64,000 nucleotides of DNA from Nelumbo lutea (lineage: Eukaryota > Streptophyta > Magnoliopsida > Proteales > Nelumbonaceae). Every line of letters begins with the position of its first letter. Within the stretch, counting starts at the first letter, position 1. A model generated the notes under the pieces. That model worked only from the letters and a program-made list of their open reading frames with translations. It was not told the DNA's origin and searched no databases. The position numbers were made by a program, and so were the translations under genes. This document shows positions 34,116 through 46,800 of the stretch, piece by piece. The stretch is taken from contig JAKGHH010000001.1 in assembly GCA_022828595.1 (NCBI GenBank), positions 125,748,999 through 125,812,998 of the forward strand. Reading direction: 5' to 3'.

Positions 34116-35689
34116 AGGCAGGCATTTGTGGATGTATCTGCAGATAATTAAGGATTTGATTGCAGTAATACTCAATAAAAATCATTCATTGTTTCAAAAA
34201 GAAAGCAAACGGTTTTCTGTCGCCTAACACCTAGGGATTATTTAATTTCAAAGGTCAACTGGATTTTTAATTATTTGATAAGCTAGCATAAATAACAAGA
34301 AAAAAATGAAAACATGGATTGTAATTCACACAAGGACGTAGGGTAAAAAAAAAAATTAGATATTTTATTTTTATTTAATTATTAATCTATCAACTAAAAG
34401 ACAAAAGCAATAAATCATTCAAATTCAGCCACTTCAACCCTTATCGAAAAGCCCTAAGAGAGTAGGATTCATTCGAAGAATGGTAATGGAAATGGATGTC
34501 AACAATAAGTGGCAACTGATGAAATCCGATGAGCAAGCACTAAAAGAGAAAAACTTGTGCTCCACAAAATGTTAGCTAGATAATTCCAAGGGAAATGGTC
34601 TCCAATTAATTTTATATCAACTAGATAAACCAGAAGATAATATCATTCCCAAAAAGAAGTATGTGGTCACAACCAAGAAAGTAGTAGCTAGGAAGTGGAT
34701 TCCTTAGATAATATAACTTGTATTAATTCAACACAAGTTTGGCCTTGATGTATTAATTAGCTGCATGCAACTGCAATTAACCAGGTTCTATATCAAAATC
34801 ATTGCCATGACTGAATTGTACCCAAACTACACTGTCAATCCCTTGACAGTCAAAATAAGCCAAACAAACAAACAAGTTATTTTCAGATGATGGTGCCAGA
34901 ACCACTCAAGAAAAAGAGAGGGAGAGAGAGAGAGAGGTGGCTAAAATTAATGAGAATACATACAGAAGGATAATAACTAGAATGAATGATATTCTCCAAC
35001 CCAGTTGACGCATATCACAGATTGTTTTCAATAATCCAATTAATCTCCTAGTGCGCTACACGTAGTGGGTTCATATACAATAATTTGCAAATCGTAACCT
35101 GTCGATTATTTTCTCCCTTAATGTACACAGCAACAAGGGTAGGGGCCAATATTTGCTTGGTGTTATGATCATAAATCTAGGCTACAGGCGTTGGAGAATG
35201 TTGGGTTGAGTGTGAGAGTGGGCACCTCCTGTAAGGAAATGCCAAAGGTTAGGTCCGTGTCCCCCCCAAGACCCCAGATATTTGGGATCAACATTGGATA
35301 ATGACCTTCAACATAACACAATAAGGGTCCCCTCCCCCTGATTAAGGTGATGATATCCCAATTTAAATATATCTAATAAGCAAATGTATACATTTACACA
35401 AAGTTAATATGTATTATATTTACTAATTAAGAAAGATGTAAGTTTAAGACTCATAGAAAGTAATTTTTTAAGCCATTTTGTTCATGATATATATTTAATA
35501 TCAAAAGCATTTCTAGTTCATCTTTATAAATTATAATATTCTGATCATTTAGTTTTAGTTCAATATATTAATGGCATGCAATATCATCCAGATCCAATCT
35601 TTCTTTTTTTTTTGTCTGAAAAGGCAAAGAAATTCATTGCTCAGAGTACATAGTAAGAAAATACAATCAGCAAGAAATAATTTGAAATT
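34116..35689. other. No gene recognised
   Basis: AT-rich intergenic DNA with a (GA)n microsatellite at about 34916-34937. A phrase near 35258-35312 (CCCAGATATTTGGGATCAAC ATTGGATAATG) is a diverged relative of one at about 45820-45856, which suggests a shared dispersed repeat. Confidence 0.5.
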
Positions 35690-36098
35690 AAGGGTGTCAA
35701 TGGACAGGTTTTGGGTTGAATCCATCCAAATCAAAATCAAATTGAATGAATTGGACAGACCCATATTAAATTCGACCGGTCCAGACTTAATGGTCCAAAG
35801 TATTTATTGGATTGGATTGGACCTGATTTATTAATAATGGATTTATATTGGATTGGGCGGGACTAAACCAATATCCAGTCCATAAATAGAAAAATAAGAA
35901 TACAGGTGACAATTGACCAGATTTGAATTAGAATCAATCTAAATTAAAACTAATTTGAACAGATTGAATGGCCCAAACATCGAATTGGACCAATCCAAAA
36001 TGGTCCAGAGTATTCATTGGATTGGACTGGGTCCATCTGTAATTTTTTCATATTAGACCAAACCAGGTTGGACCAAATCCAGCCAATTGACATCCCTA
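35690..36098. mobile_element. GGTGTCAATGGAC-type MITE, compound copy
   Basis: The ends are AAGGGTGTCAATGGACAGG and, inverted, TAGGGATGTCAATTGGCTGG. A second internal terminus, CAGGTGACAATTGACCAG, lies near 35904, as in the copies at 17811 and 18822. It is clearly more diverged than those two. Confidence 0.65.
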
Positions 36099-36551
36099 GT
36101 AGAAACAGATCGCCCCGGCATGAATGTAACAACATAGAAACACCACTCTTAAAGGAAACAGACCAAACTGTTGAAACAAAAGAAGTAGAACTAAGCACCA
36201 GGAGAGAGCAACTCATAATACCTCTACATGTGGCACTAACAATATTTTGAGACGCCAAAAAAGACGACTACAGTTTAAACTGATCTGTTTGTTATATCCC
36301 CACACTGTCGGGTCACAAGCACCTGATTAGTCATTATAAGAAGGCCATCCTCAGACTGAGCAGATAAGATGGGAAACTAGCCCCCAAATCCTTCTCAAAA
36401 CCTTCCCTTGCAGACACTGAAATCAAAAGAAAGAGAAGTGTCGCACAACCAATGTGAGAATGATACTTGCATACAGACATGAGAGAGGGAAACTCACAGA
36501 TAGATGAGAGGAATAGCCATCCATGTGGGGAGGATGAGAAGAATTCCCAAA

Positions 36552-36660
36552 GGCTGTGTTTGGTTTGAAGGAAAAGGTAGGGAAACATTTACAAACCTTG
36601 TATAGGTTTTCCTACCTTTTCCTTTCTTTCCCTACCTTTTCCTTCAAACCAAACATAGCC
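36552..36660. mobile_element. Tourist-like MITE, GGCTATGTTTGGTTT family, copy 3
   Basis: It starts GGCTGTGTTTGGTTTGAAGG and ends CCTTCAAACCAAACATAGCC. It is followed by TAA, while the left flank is AAA, so one side of the target duplication has changed. Confidence 0.7.
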
Positions 36661-36812
36661 TAAATGAACAGGATCAGCTTGACAAGCCGCACCCCATCCA
36701 AATCAAAAGAGTAAGATTACACTTAAATTTGAATGTTAATCAATCTAATTTGGATTTAAAATGTTAAACGCATCCAATCCATTTACTCCCCTATCCTCAA
36801 TTGTCAAGAAAT

Positions 36813-37516
36813 AGAGGTGAGCAAATGGGTAGGTTCAATTAGGAACCAAATGGAACCGACTTTATCCCATCTATTACAGGGTAGGGTCTAGTTCCAAATT
36901 CTTGGAACCGACCCCCACCCAAGCCCAATTCCAAGGTCTAGGGGTTTATATATCCTTCATGACCCAATAAACCAGCCTTGGTTGGCCCTTGGTGAAACCT
37001 GCCTTGGAACCGAACTTTAAACGCAAAAATACTTTTGAATGTGAAGATTTGAACCCAAAGCACCCATGGTTATAAAGGCCATGGTCTCACTTGACCATTG
37101 AGTTACTTAAATGGTTTGATCATTTATTTTTATTTTAATATTTAAATGTGTACAATAAGTACTGTAAAAGGTAATATTTAAAAAGTTTAAATCTAAATTA
37201 TAAGTTTTGACACATATAATGATAATCTACATATAAATCATTTAATTTATTCAATAAAGATAATATAAGTTTTAAACTATATATTATATTTATTAAAAAT
37301 CAAGTTTTTAAATAACATGTTTTTTTTAATGAGGAGAGTAAAGAAAGTACAAGTTCCATGGGTAGACCGGGAACCGACCCCAGAACCATCATCAAGGCCA
37401 AAACCGACCTTTACAGGGTAAGTTCCGGTTCCAAAAAACTGGAATCGACACCCTATAGGGTAAGTTTCAAGTTCTGCCATAGAACCAAACCGAACCGGCC
37501 CATACTCACCCCTAAA
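36813..37516. mobile_element. MITE with TAGRGGTGAGCA ends
   Basis: The left end ATAGAGGTGAGCAAATGGG pairs with the inverted right end TAGGGGTGAGTATGGGCCGG. The arms carry GGAACCGA and TCGGTTCC words (TTCCAAATTCTTGGAACCGA). The core is AT-rich. A hAT-like assignment is likely from the ends. Confidence 0.6.
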
Positions 37517-37813
37517 AAGTAATATTAGATCTTTCTTATTCAAAGGTTAATATATAAATGGGTTCAACCATGATGCCAAAAAAACACGATACCAAAAAAA
37601 ACTTACAACCAATCAATTGGTGAAAGCCCTTGCTGCATCATGGATTTTCCCTATTTAAATACATTACTTGCAGATTTCTTTTGGAGTTGGATCATGGATG
37701 TTGGTTTTCTCTAGTCTAATATCACGAAAACAGATCACTTGCAGTTAAATGGATCCATATTTTTGTTAACTTGTGTCAAGGGTTTTTTCTTTTTTTGAAG
37801 GTAACTTGTGTCA

Positions 37814-38066
37814 AGGTTCAAAGTATCAAAATTCTTGATACGCAAATTAACCAAAATATGCATCCATTTAACTGCAAGTTATTAATTTGTTTTCATGGTA
37901 TTAGACAGGATCACAAGAAAAAGCTAAAATGTTTTGCTTATCAAGAGATTCCTTCAGTCTAAACTATTATGTTTTCAATTAAAACCTATCAAATGTAAAT
38001 ATATAAATATAGCCCCGATATGCATTGGCCGATATGCCCCGATACGTTTCAATATTTTGAACCTTG
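37814..38066. mobile_element. MITE with CAAGGTTCAAAGTATC ends
   Basis: The left CAAGGTTCAAAGTATCAAAA and the inverted right CAAGGTTCAAAATATTGAAA match each other and the element at 22008-22240. Confidence 0.6.
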
Positions 38067-38149
38067 GGTTACAATTATTTGCATAGGACACATGATAGTG
38101 AAAGAATGGTGGGATCCATCGTAAGGACGCCAAAAGATTACGGAATTGG

Positions 38150-41100
38150 GTGGAGCGAATTTCAAAAATTTCCCACCTTTATTCCAATTGGGAATCGTAT
38201 TCCCTGATTTTATAATCAATATTCAAGGATTTACTTGAACCAAACCAAACCAGATTTGAACCAGAAGAAAAAGGGAGGGATTATACCTGATCCAGAGAAG
38301 CAGTATCTCCCAACATTGGTGTTCACGCCCAAAGAAGATCCCAAGATCAGCTCACACTGAAGATGACACAGTGATGATGGAGCCGAACCAGCAGTGTTCG
38401 TCCATGAACCAGGCTCTTCTGAAGAACTCGATGGATGACTGTGAGCACCACACGAACAATCAAGAACCTTTCTTGATTTTTCAAACTGAGAACTCAAACT
38501 GGTAGAAAAGGTGGCGGCTGCTATTGGAGGAGAATGCTGGAGAAGAAGATGGCGAACTGCTATTTTCTTCTCTAGGGTTTTTGAGATCCTTTCTCAATAA
38601 TGTAGAGTGTTCTCTCTTGAAAAACTCCTAGGGTTTGAATTCAGGTAAGTCGAAATTAGGGTTTTCCTCCTCTTTCTTGATGATTAAGAAAACTCCTAAT
38701 CATATCAGGAGTTTCCCTTATCTAAATCAGTATTTGGATTAGGACTCTTCTTAATCTTATTTGCATATTAGATTAGCTTTAGGGCTCATCTTAATCTCAT
38801 ATCCACCCCCCTTAATTGACTGATCAAATCAGCCCAGTTTGAAATGGGCTTTGAGCCCATTAAGTAAAAGTGCTCAATAATCTTTCAAATTGCTGCCCAG
38901 TTGGGCTTCTTTGTATGGCGAGGGACCCAAGCATTGATCTACATGCCAGTCACATGGGTTCGGACCAACTTTTGTTACAAGGCCTAGCCGAATTCACTAG
39001 GAAGCTCAGTGAACCCCCTAAGCCCATCACAAGGAGTCAATGGGCCCAACACTTACACTAAGTGGTCCCTTGGCCAAGCCATCTTATAAAAGCCCAGGGA
39101 CTGTGGGCAGATGCAAGATTAGCTCATCAGGTATTATCTTAAATGGCCTTACACTTAACCTCTCAGCCCATAATGATCAAGCACTACCTGACAAGAGAGG
39201 ACCTCTCCCTCGGCTGCAAGGAATAGTGCTGCACTCTCTACTTACATGGATCTTGGGAATTAAAACCATTTGAAAACATTTTGAAACAGTATATATCTAT
39301 ATATCTTATATATATATAAATTTTGCAAAATAAAATTTCAACGAGTGAAATCAACTGCCGGCAGTTTGGTTTCCATCAGAGAGAGTGCATCCCCGGTCAT
39401 TACCTTTGTCCGACAAAGGGGCTAATCCCGTCACTATGATCACCCACTCAAATGAATTCTCAGACTGTCCTAACATACTCAGGTTTTGACCCCCGCTAAG
39501 GATTTCACTGATTGGCATATCAAAGACAGCCCAATCCGACACCTAGTGCAGTACAATAATCGGGTTTAGGGGTCAGGTGTCACTTTTCAGTTTTGCTCAT
39601 CAATCTCCAAGGTCCAGTGCAATACTGGAAATCTGGTTCGGTTCAAGTGTTCAATTAATCCTACACTACATGTTCCTTGGGTCTCACCCTGGCGGCTGAG
39701 ACAAGCCACCCCAACAGTTGGCAGCACACCAGTGTCAGCCTTGGCAGGATAAATGTCCCCAGACTTATCCAACGATTGTGAACATTTAAAACCAACACAA
39801 GTCTCATTAAGTATCCAGTTTTAGGGTCTTATACAGAAGTATACCACACAACATGAATCAAGCATGTACTTTATTTATTTACATTAAATATCAAAAGTAC
39901 ATCAAATCAGATTGAAGCTAAAGGCATACAAAAACTGCCCAACAGATAGTTCAAAGGGAAAGGATTTTGTAATTTTCCTTGCACAATTCCTTCATTGTAA
40001 GAAAAGTGGATCTGGCTGCTACTATTGCTAATCTTCATTGTTCAACCAGAAAGCAAGACCTTTATACAGAATCTTGAGATAAACGATCTAAGTATGGAAA
40101 AAGCAGCTTAAAAATATCCAGCTTCTTGCTTTCTATATTCTTTTGTTTAGCCAACCAACCTAAAGGGTTTAGGATTTATTAGAGTGAGAAGGAAAATGGA
40201 ATCTATCCCATATATTAATACAATTACCTCCAAGTTTTTTATCAAGTACTTGCTTTTTCATTAGGTCAAGTGGCTCACATTTTGATGCAATACGGGATTC
40301 AGCCCAACTGAATAGAGATTTACTAGATTGGCTTCTGACGATTCATCTCAGTTGTACTTACCAAGATAGCATCATTGTTGGATTTTTGGATTTATATATC
40401 TTAATTTGCATTTACCAAAGTATCATTTCAGCGAGATTTCCGAATTTGTATTCAATTAGGACTTCTTTTTGAAGAGATTTAATAGGATCCTAATAAGGAG
40501 TGTTCAATTAAATTAAGAAATTTTCTTGTAGGAGGCATAAAGGTGTAAAGAATTCTATACAAAGAGTATCTAGGCCAAAGCTAGGAGAATTCTGTTGATT
40601 TTCTCTTAATTATTCAATGAAGAATTGTTTTTCTTCTTGCTCTTTGACTTTGATTCTTTTCTTTGAAGTTTCTCTGAACATGACTTATTTCTTAACCATA
40701 CCACATTTGTTGTAGTTTCACAAGGTGTATTTATCATTAAGATTTACCAAATCAGCTGTGGCATGTCATTTTATTTCTGATTCACGTTTTTGGCTTCACG
40801 GTATAATTCATGACATCATAGATTTTACCAAGTTTTAATTATGAAACAAAAACCTCATTGAGCTATGCAAATTAATTCACTTCATTACCTACAGCCTTAT
40901 CCTTTAAGAATGTCTTTGAATTATAACTACGAGGCATAGCCAAGTCAAGGTTTGGAAGAAGAAAAACAGTGTTGTGTTCCTCCATGGAGGTTTGTTTAAC
41001 AATCGATAATTTTGAGAATTGAGATGAATCAGTGAGAAAGCAGGCTTTTGGTCTAATCTTTGTATTTGGCATGAGATAGGTTGTATAAGGAATCCCATGA

Positions 41101-41585
41101 TAAAGGAGTGTGTAAATAGAGTTGCGCTGCACTCAGAAGTAGGGAGGATGTTGATTTAGGAATATCAAACCGACCTACAGATCTTAACACGTGGCATCGA
41201 TCGGATGTATCTTGGTCTTTCATCATCAACTACTATCAACAACTCCTAATTGCTCCTCCTCTAAAGTAATTTTGGCTATGAAAGGGGCTCCCACATTGAG
41301 GTAAAGACACAGGCTTAAGCTCTTAGTTTTCTCACTTGCTTGGTCTAACCCCTCACAGCCCTCAGCTAACTTGACCGTTGGAGTCTTTGCCCCTAGAATA
41401 ACTCACAGGGCCTTTGATGTCTTCTTTGTCTCAATAGGTTAGACCCATCGACCTTGAACACCAGAAATTACGTTATTACCCTCCCATATTCAGCAGCAAC
41501 AAATGTGGTTCCCAATATGTGTAGTGCAATAACTACCACATTAATTACCATGTGCAATGCAATGATTTTTCAGCTTTGAGTTTTT
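38150..41585. other. Unclassified repeat-like region, no gene recognised
   Basis: The stretch 38280-39830 has higher GC and a different texture from its flanks. On the minus strand GGAGATACTGCTTCTCTGGATCAGGTAT near 38286-38312 could be an exon end with a donor. Stretch 40440-40680 ends in a sequence resembling the polyadenylation half of an LTR (AATTATTCAATGAAGAATTG). I could not find paired LTRs, a primer-binding site or coding domains. A decayed LTR element is my best guess. Confidence 0.3.
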
Positions 41586-41587
41586 GG

Positions 41588-41911
41588 GTCCCGTTCACTT
41601 TTTGGTAAATTATTTACCCGAGAAAGTGCATTTATCCATGTTCTTTTATTTCTCACGTAAATAAGACAATGACCCTTTTAGCTATAAAAATCCATTATTA
41701 ACAAGTGTAATTTTATCCCATCCAAATGTTAGCAACTTTCCCCCCAAGTGAGAAAGTTACTTATCCACTTGAGAGATAGGTATCACTTACCCCCTTTCGA
41801 AATCTAAAAAAAGAACATGAGTTTATTTGTCAATTATTTGGAACTAATATCACATTGACCAACCTTCCCCCCCCCCCTGTCTCTCAAAATCCAAAATATG
41901 AATAGACCCCC
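41588..41911. mobile_element. MITE of the GGCCCCGTTTGG family, copy 3
   Basis: It starts GGTCCCGTTCACTTTTTGG and ends, inverted, GGGGGTCTATTCATATTTTG. Internal order matches copies 1 and 2 (GTGCATTTATCCATGTTCTT, TTAGCAACTTTCCCCCCAAG). Confidence 0.65.
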
Positions 41912-42251
41912 GGTCTTGTATTCAGGGATTAACTAGTAGAAAAAACTTCAGGGCCATTAGGAACGTTTTGTGGGCATGACACGTTATTATGGGTGTATAG
42001 TAAAAGAGTAATTATGCTCAATATTATTTTGACGAAAAAGAAAAGCAAGGGACTGCATGGGTTGATATGTCATGCCCAAGAACATTTACCTACAGTCCAG
42101 GCTAATGGAGTTTTCTCCCAGTTGACTAAGGTTAGGAGAGAGAGAAATCTTTGGAATCCATGTTCAACAGGCCCTCTTACAGAGTGTGTGAGGGGAGAAC
42201 CCTGTTGGAAGCACAAGTTGTCAAATTTAGATAGCCAAATTTTTTCATTAA

Positions 42252-42395
42252 GGTTATGTTTGGTTTGAAAGAAAAGGTAGGGAAAGAAAGGGAAAGACAG
42301 GAAAACCTATACAATGTTTGTAAAAGTTTCCCTACCTTTCCTTTCCTTTCCTTTCCTTTCCTTTTCTTGCATTTTTCTACAAACCAAACATAGCC
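42252..42395. mobile_element. Tourist-like MITE, GGCTATGTTTGGTTT family, copy 4
   Basis: It starts GGTTATGTTTGGTTTGAAAG and ends CTACAAACCAAACATAGCC, with TAA on both sides (42249-42251 and 42396-42398). The right arm contains a CCTTT microsatellite expansion (42337-42364). Confidence 0.75.
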
Positions 42396-42470
42396 TAAGG
42401 GAATGGATCATAATATGAATGTAAATTTTCTTTTTCATAAAATTAGGAATGCACCTTCGACTTTGAGCAT

Positions 42471-43325
42471 GTAAGGCCTTGTTCGGTTCACTGCTCCGGG
42501 CCTCATTTATTTTAGTTCTTGCTCATTCTAGGCAAGAATGAATAACATTAGAGTGTTTGGTTACAAAATTCTTGCCATAGGCCACATTCTTTTTAAAGAA
42601 AAATCAGCCCCATAGCACAAAAGTTGAGTAACCTGCAATATGAAAAATAATCATGGCCCATCTTGCTCATTTTCATTCTTCGAGGAAATTCTACCTACAA
42701 AACTATTGCCATGGATGTTTACTTTTACGAATTTACTTTTATAAAAGTACTTTTACATGAAAGCACTTTATAAAAGCATATATATAAAAGTAAATTTATG
42801 AAAGATACTTTTACGAAAGCACTTTTACAAAAGTACTTTTATGAAAGCACTTCTATAAAAGTATTTTTACATTAAAGCATTTTTACAAAAATACTTATAT
42901 AAAAGCACTTTTATGAATGTACTTAACAAAAACACTTTTATGAAAGCATTTTTGTAAAAGTACTTTACTAAAGAACTTTTCTGAAAGTATTTTTATAAAA
43001 GCACTTCTATGAAAGTACTTTTACAAAAATAATTTTACGAATGTACTTTTATAAAAACATTTTTTACGAAAGTACTTTTACAAAACATCTATGCCAACTG
43101 GTAAATATTAAATATTGGAAACCTAGACTGGTGGTTTATGAATACCAATGAAAATGAACATTGGGCACTTGTCAGTCTTAAAAGAATTCATTTTTAGAAA
43201 AAAAAAATATTTGATTCATAACAATATTTTCTCATTCTGCCTATTTTTGACCATTCTTGTCTATTTAAAAATTTCATCTTGGATAAGATTTAAAAGAATG
43301 AGAATTGAAGGAAACGTGGCCTAAG
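42471..43325. mobile_element. MITE carrying an internal palindromic tandem array
   Basis: The left end TAAGGCCTTGTTCGGTTCAC and the inverted right end TTAGGCCACGTTTCCTTCAA form terminal inverted repeats. The interior contains the tandem array listed separately. The TAAGG/CCTAA context suggests a PIF/Harbinger-like insertion, but the target duplication is not certain. Confidence 0.5.
42718..43086. repeat. Tandem array of about 14-bp palindromic units (ACTTTTAYRAAAGY)
   Basis: About 25 degenerate copies of ACTTTTACGAAAGC / ACTTTTATAAAAGT follow each other with little spacer. Each unit is nearly its own reverse complement, so the strand can form many small hairpins. Copies differ by single bases and unit lengths of 13-16. 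Confidence 0.85.
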
Positions 43326-43867
43326 TGTGGATAATACGTGCAGACCCAACTCATTCATGTTAAGTGATAAAGAGATGTTACTAATTAAATACTACTCCCC
43401 TAGGTAGCCACCTTTACATAGGATCAAAAAAAAAATGGGGGGCGAATGACAAATGCAGTTTTCACTACATGAAAATATTAAATGGGCAGCAATAACTATT
43501 TATTCCTTCAATCATGTGACGTTTTTATTCATTTCAAGGCGTGACAAAAATTTAGAGCCAGCAAAGAAGAAGCGCATTTGAAAGTTCTCCATTTGATAAA
43601 AATACATGTTTCAAGTTTAATGCTCTTGTCAGGCTATGAGAACAGAGCTAAAACTGGTTTTGAAACGTCTTTATAAAATTTGACCCTATAGACCTCTTGT
43701 ATGTCGTTATATTACATTGAATTGAACCCCTTCATTGTCTATAACTGGGATCATTATTTTGCCATGGATCTCAGTTGAAGCAGAGGTGTTGCTTCAGTAT
43801 GAACTTGATGCAGAATGCTTATGAAAATGACTTAACAATCTGATATACAGTAAAGAGAATGTATAAT

Positions 43868-46800
43868 TTATTCAGCATCAGCATCCTCAGCAGATTTCTT
43901 ATATTCCGGCTTAAGCTCATAAGTTCCTTGGTTTGTTCCTCTCTTATTGTAGACACACAATTCATTCAATATCTCTTTCAAGAATTGCTGCTCAAGAAAA
44001 GGGGAAAGAAAGTAAGAATATACCTATATTTGTGAAAAATTAAAGATATATAATCATTAGCGATAAGACTTTCTGGTGGTTCCCAGCTATTTATCTTTTA
44101 CATGCACAGTATATAATTTGGGAAAAGGAAAGAAAAAAAAAAAAAAAACTTGCAGCGCATAGTGGTCTTATACAATATATTGTACAACAGTTGAATCTTA
44201 TATACTGTTAGCTATCCTTGGTTAGAGATGATTTTGCCTTGGTCTAGCTGCATTCTGGGCTTAGTATACTGTGATTCCTGTGATTAACATACTGAAAAAG
44301 GTCTTGAAAGTGCTTAGGACTAATTGGTAAGAGCTTTAGTCTCTACATTCTGGGGAAACTGGTAGCTCAGAGGGGAAAGGGAGGTTAACTCAAGGGCAGG
44401 TGAGGGAAGTAAAGAGGAAATTGAGGAGAAATGAAGTCAGAATGGAAAGATAGCTTGTTTGGTTCTTTAGGTGACAGCTTTTGGAAGCCGAGATATTATA
44501 ACCAGATTAGAGAATTAGGACACTCGCACAAAACAAAGGTGGGCAGTCAATATTTTCCAATAAGCATCATGCCTCTTCTCATTAAGATGTCAGCTGTTAT
44601 ACATCTTCCTAATGCAGTTTTCCAAGCAAGAAAAGCCATCTTCAATGGTCCATATTTAGTCCAAATTTTAGACCCAAGGGAAAGAGTTCTCCTGGCATCA
44701 AGATATCTTGTAATAGAAAATTGCGCAGAGAAATGTCCTGACTTTTCCCAAGCCCATTTCCTGTCCCTTTATTTCTAGCATTTTATTTGTCCTTTTAGGT
44801 GTTAGGTGATTTTGCTGATTGAGATCAATAGCCTATTCAGACCAGTGTTGTAAGACTCGGATCAGAACAGACGGTTGGGCCATGAAAACAGAAAACATTG
44901 CCTTTCCAGTTCCTGCTTCAGTGACAGCTTTCACCAGTTGAGCAGGCTAATTGCCCAGTTAACCTGCAAAACTGTGACTGTGAGCATTCCAGCTTTTAGT
45001 TCAGTTCGGGTCTTATCGAGTCTTACAACATTTACTCAAACTCTTTGTCTATCCTCCTCAAAGTCAACAAGAGAAGTTTAGCAGTAAGAGTAGCACATTG
45101 GTTCAGGACAGCAAAAGATTTCCAAGAATTCAGTTTTGATGACATCACTAGGGGATGGAAAATGGTAGCTTCTTGATGCAGGATCTGAAGAGTCAAAATT
45201 GGAATTCTATGAAATTTTATGTATTTCTGTATCTTGGAACAATATGGGATATTTTTATCATTTTGCAATTTTCTGTGGGGTCCATTGATAGGGTTTAATT
45301 TGTCTAGTTATAGTTTTTTATGTTTAAAATTTCAGAGTCATTGCATAAGTAGGATTAGAGTTATTGAATCTTCTTTGAATTGAAATAGGATATGGCAACT
45401 TAGTTTGAATCCTACTAAGATTATTGAGTCTTAACCGTTTGACTCCTAAGACTATTATTAGTCTAACAGTTTGACTCCTAGGATTATTACAAGTTTAGAG
45501 TCTATAAATATGTATGGACATTTTACACAAAGGCAATGAATTATATTGAGTTTTCTTCTGTTTATGCTAGCTATGGTGAGTGATTCCCATGCCCTTGAGT
45601 GATTCTAGTCACCCTGTGAGTGATTCCAGGTATTTTTCTCTCTTCTTTCTCTCCCTATTTTCTCTCTTATTCCTTCAAGAAGCCATTACAGCCATCAACA
45701 ATCATAAAATTCTGATCAAAGAAGACTAGTCAACATTCTCTAAGGACTACGAGAACTTTAAAATTAAAAAAAAAAAAATACTATCTCGGTCTCCCCCTCA
45801 GCCAATTTTTTTCAAACTTACCCCAGATAGCTGGGACCAACATCGGGTAATGGCCTCTTCAGAAACCGTTAGAAGTAGTTCCAAGGTGATAAAATGACAG
45901 AAAGTAGACTAAGATGGTTTGGTTTCATGCATCAAAGACCATATACAATAGCCATAAAAAGAAGTGATCTGCTGCAAGTTGAAGGGGCTAGAAGGGCTAG
46001 AGGCAAACTAGAAATGATTTAAGCGCATAAAATTTAACAATAGATATAGCACTAAACAGAACAGAATGGTGAAATAGGAATCATGTAGCCAACCCCGTAT
46101 GAGTGGGACAAGGATTAGATGATGATGAACTTGGAAATCTGTAATGTTGGATCTTCAGGTATGGGAAGTGCTATTTATACATCACTAAGGCAAGGCCTTA
46201 CATATCCATTTTAGGGCCACCTGGAAATGGAACTTCAAGATTGTAAATTGAAGGGGACTCTCGAGTGGTTATGATTTATGAAATGGATAGGGAGGAGATA
46301 TCCCATCCTTGGATGATCTCCATTCCATCAGAAAGGCAAGGGCTTTATTTCCTAGGCTGATCTTGTATTTAGATCGACCCCAAGGTCTGCCAATTCACTT
46401 GTAGATTCATTAAGGAAAGAAGTCTACTCTGTACTGAGGTCTGCCAATTCAAGTCAGGGCCAATTTGTTTGTTGGAAGCTACTGGTTTTCCCAGCCAGAT
46501 TATTTTTTCTGCTTTTCTGATATTAATAAAATTAGTAATAATCTATTTCTGATTACAAATAAAGCTGAAGGTTCATAACACTACATTTCCACAATGTTTG
46601 CATTGTTCTTCCGTTAATGATATATAGCATCCAAATCCTATTCAACTCTGATTAAAATCCAACTGATTAGATCCAAATTCAATTCAATTCAATGATTAAT
46701 TGCATTGGTTTTTGGCACAGGTATACCCAATCCGGATCCACCTATTCAAAAGACCAATCTAGAAATGATTCCTAGGAAACTCTATCCCTCCTAGCCCTAG

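Noticed and set aside
44431..44778. 115-codon ORF in the TFIIF intron
   Set aside because: Antisense to the gene, within repeat-rich intron, no recognisable domain.
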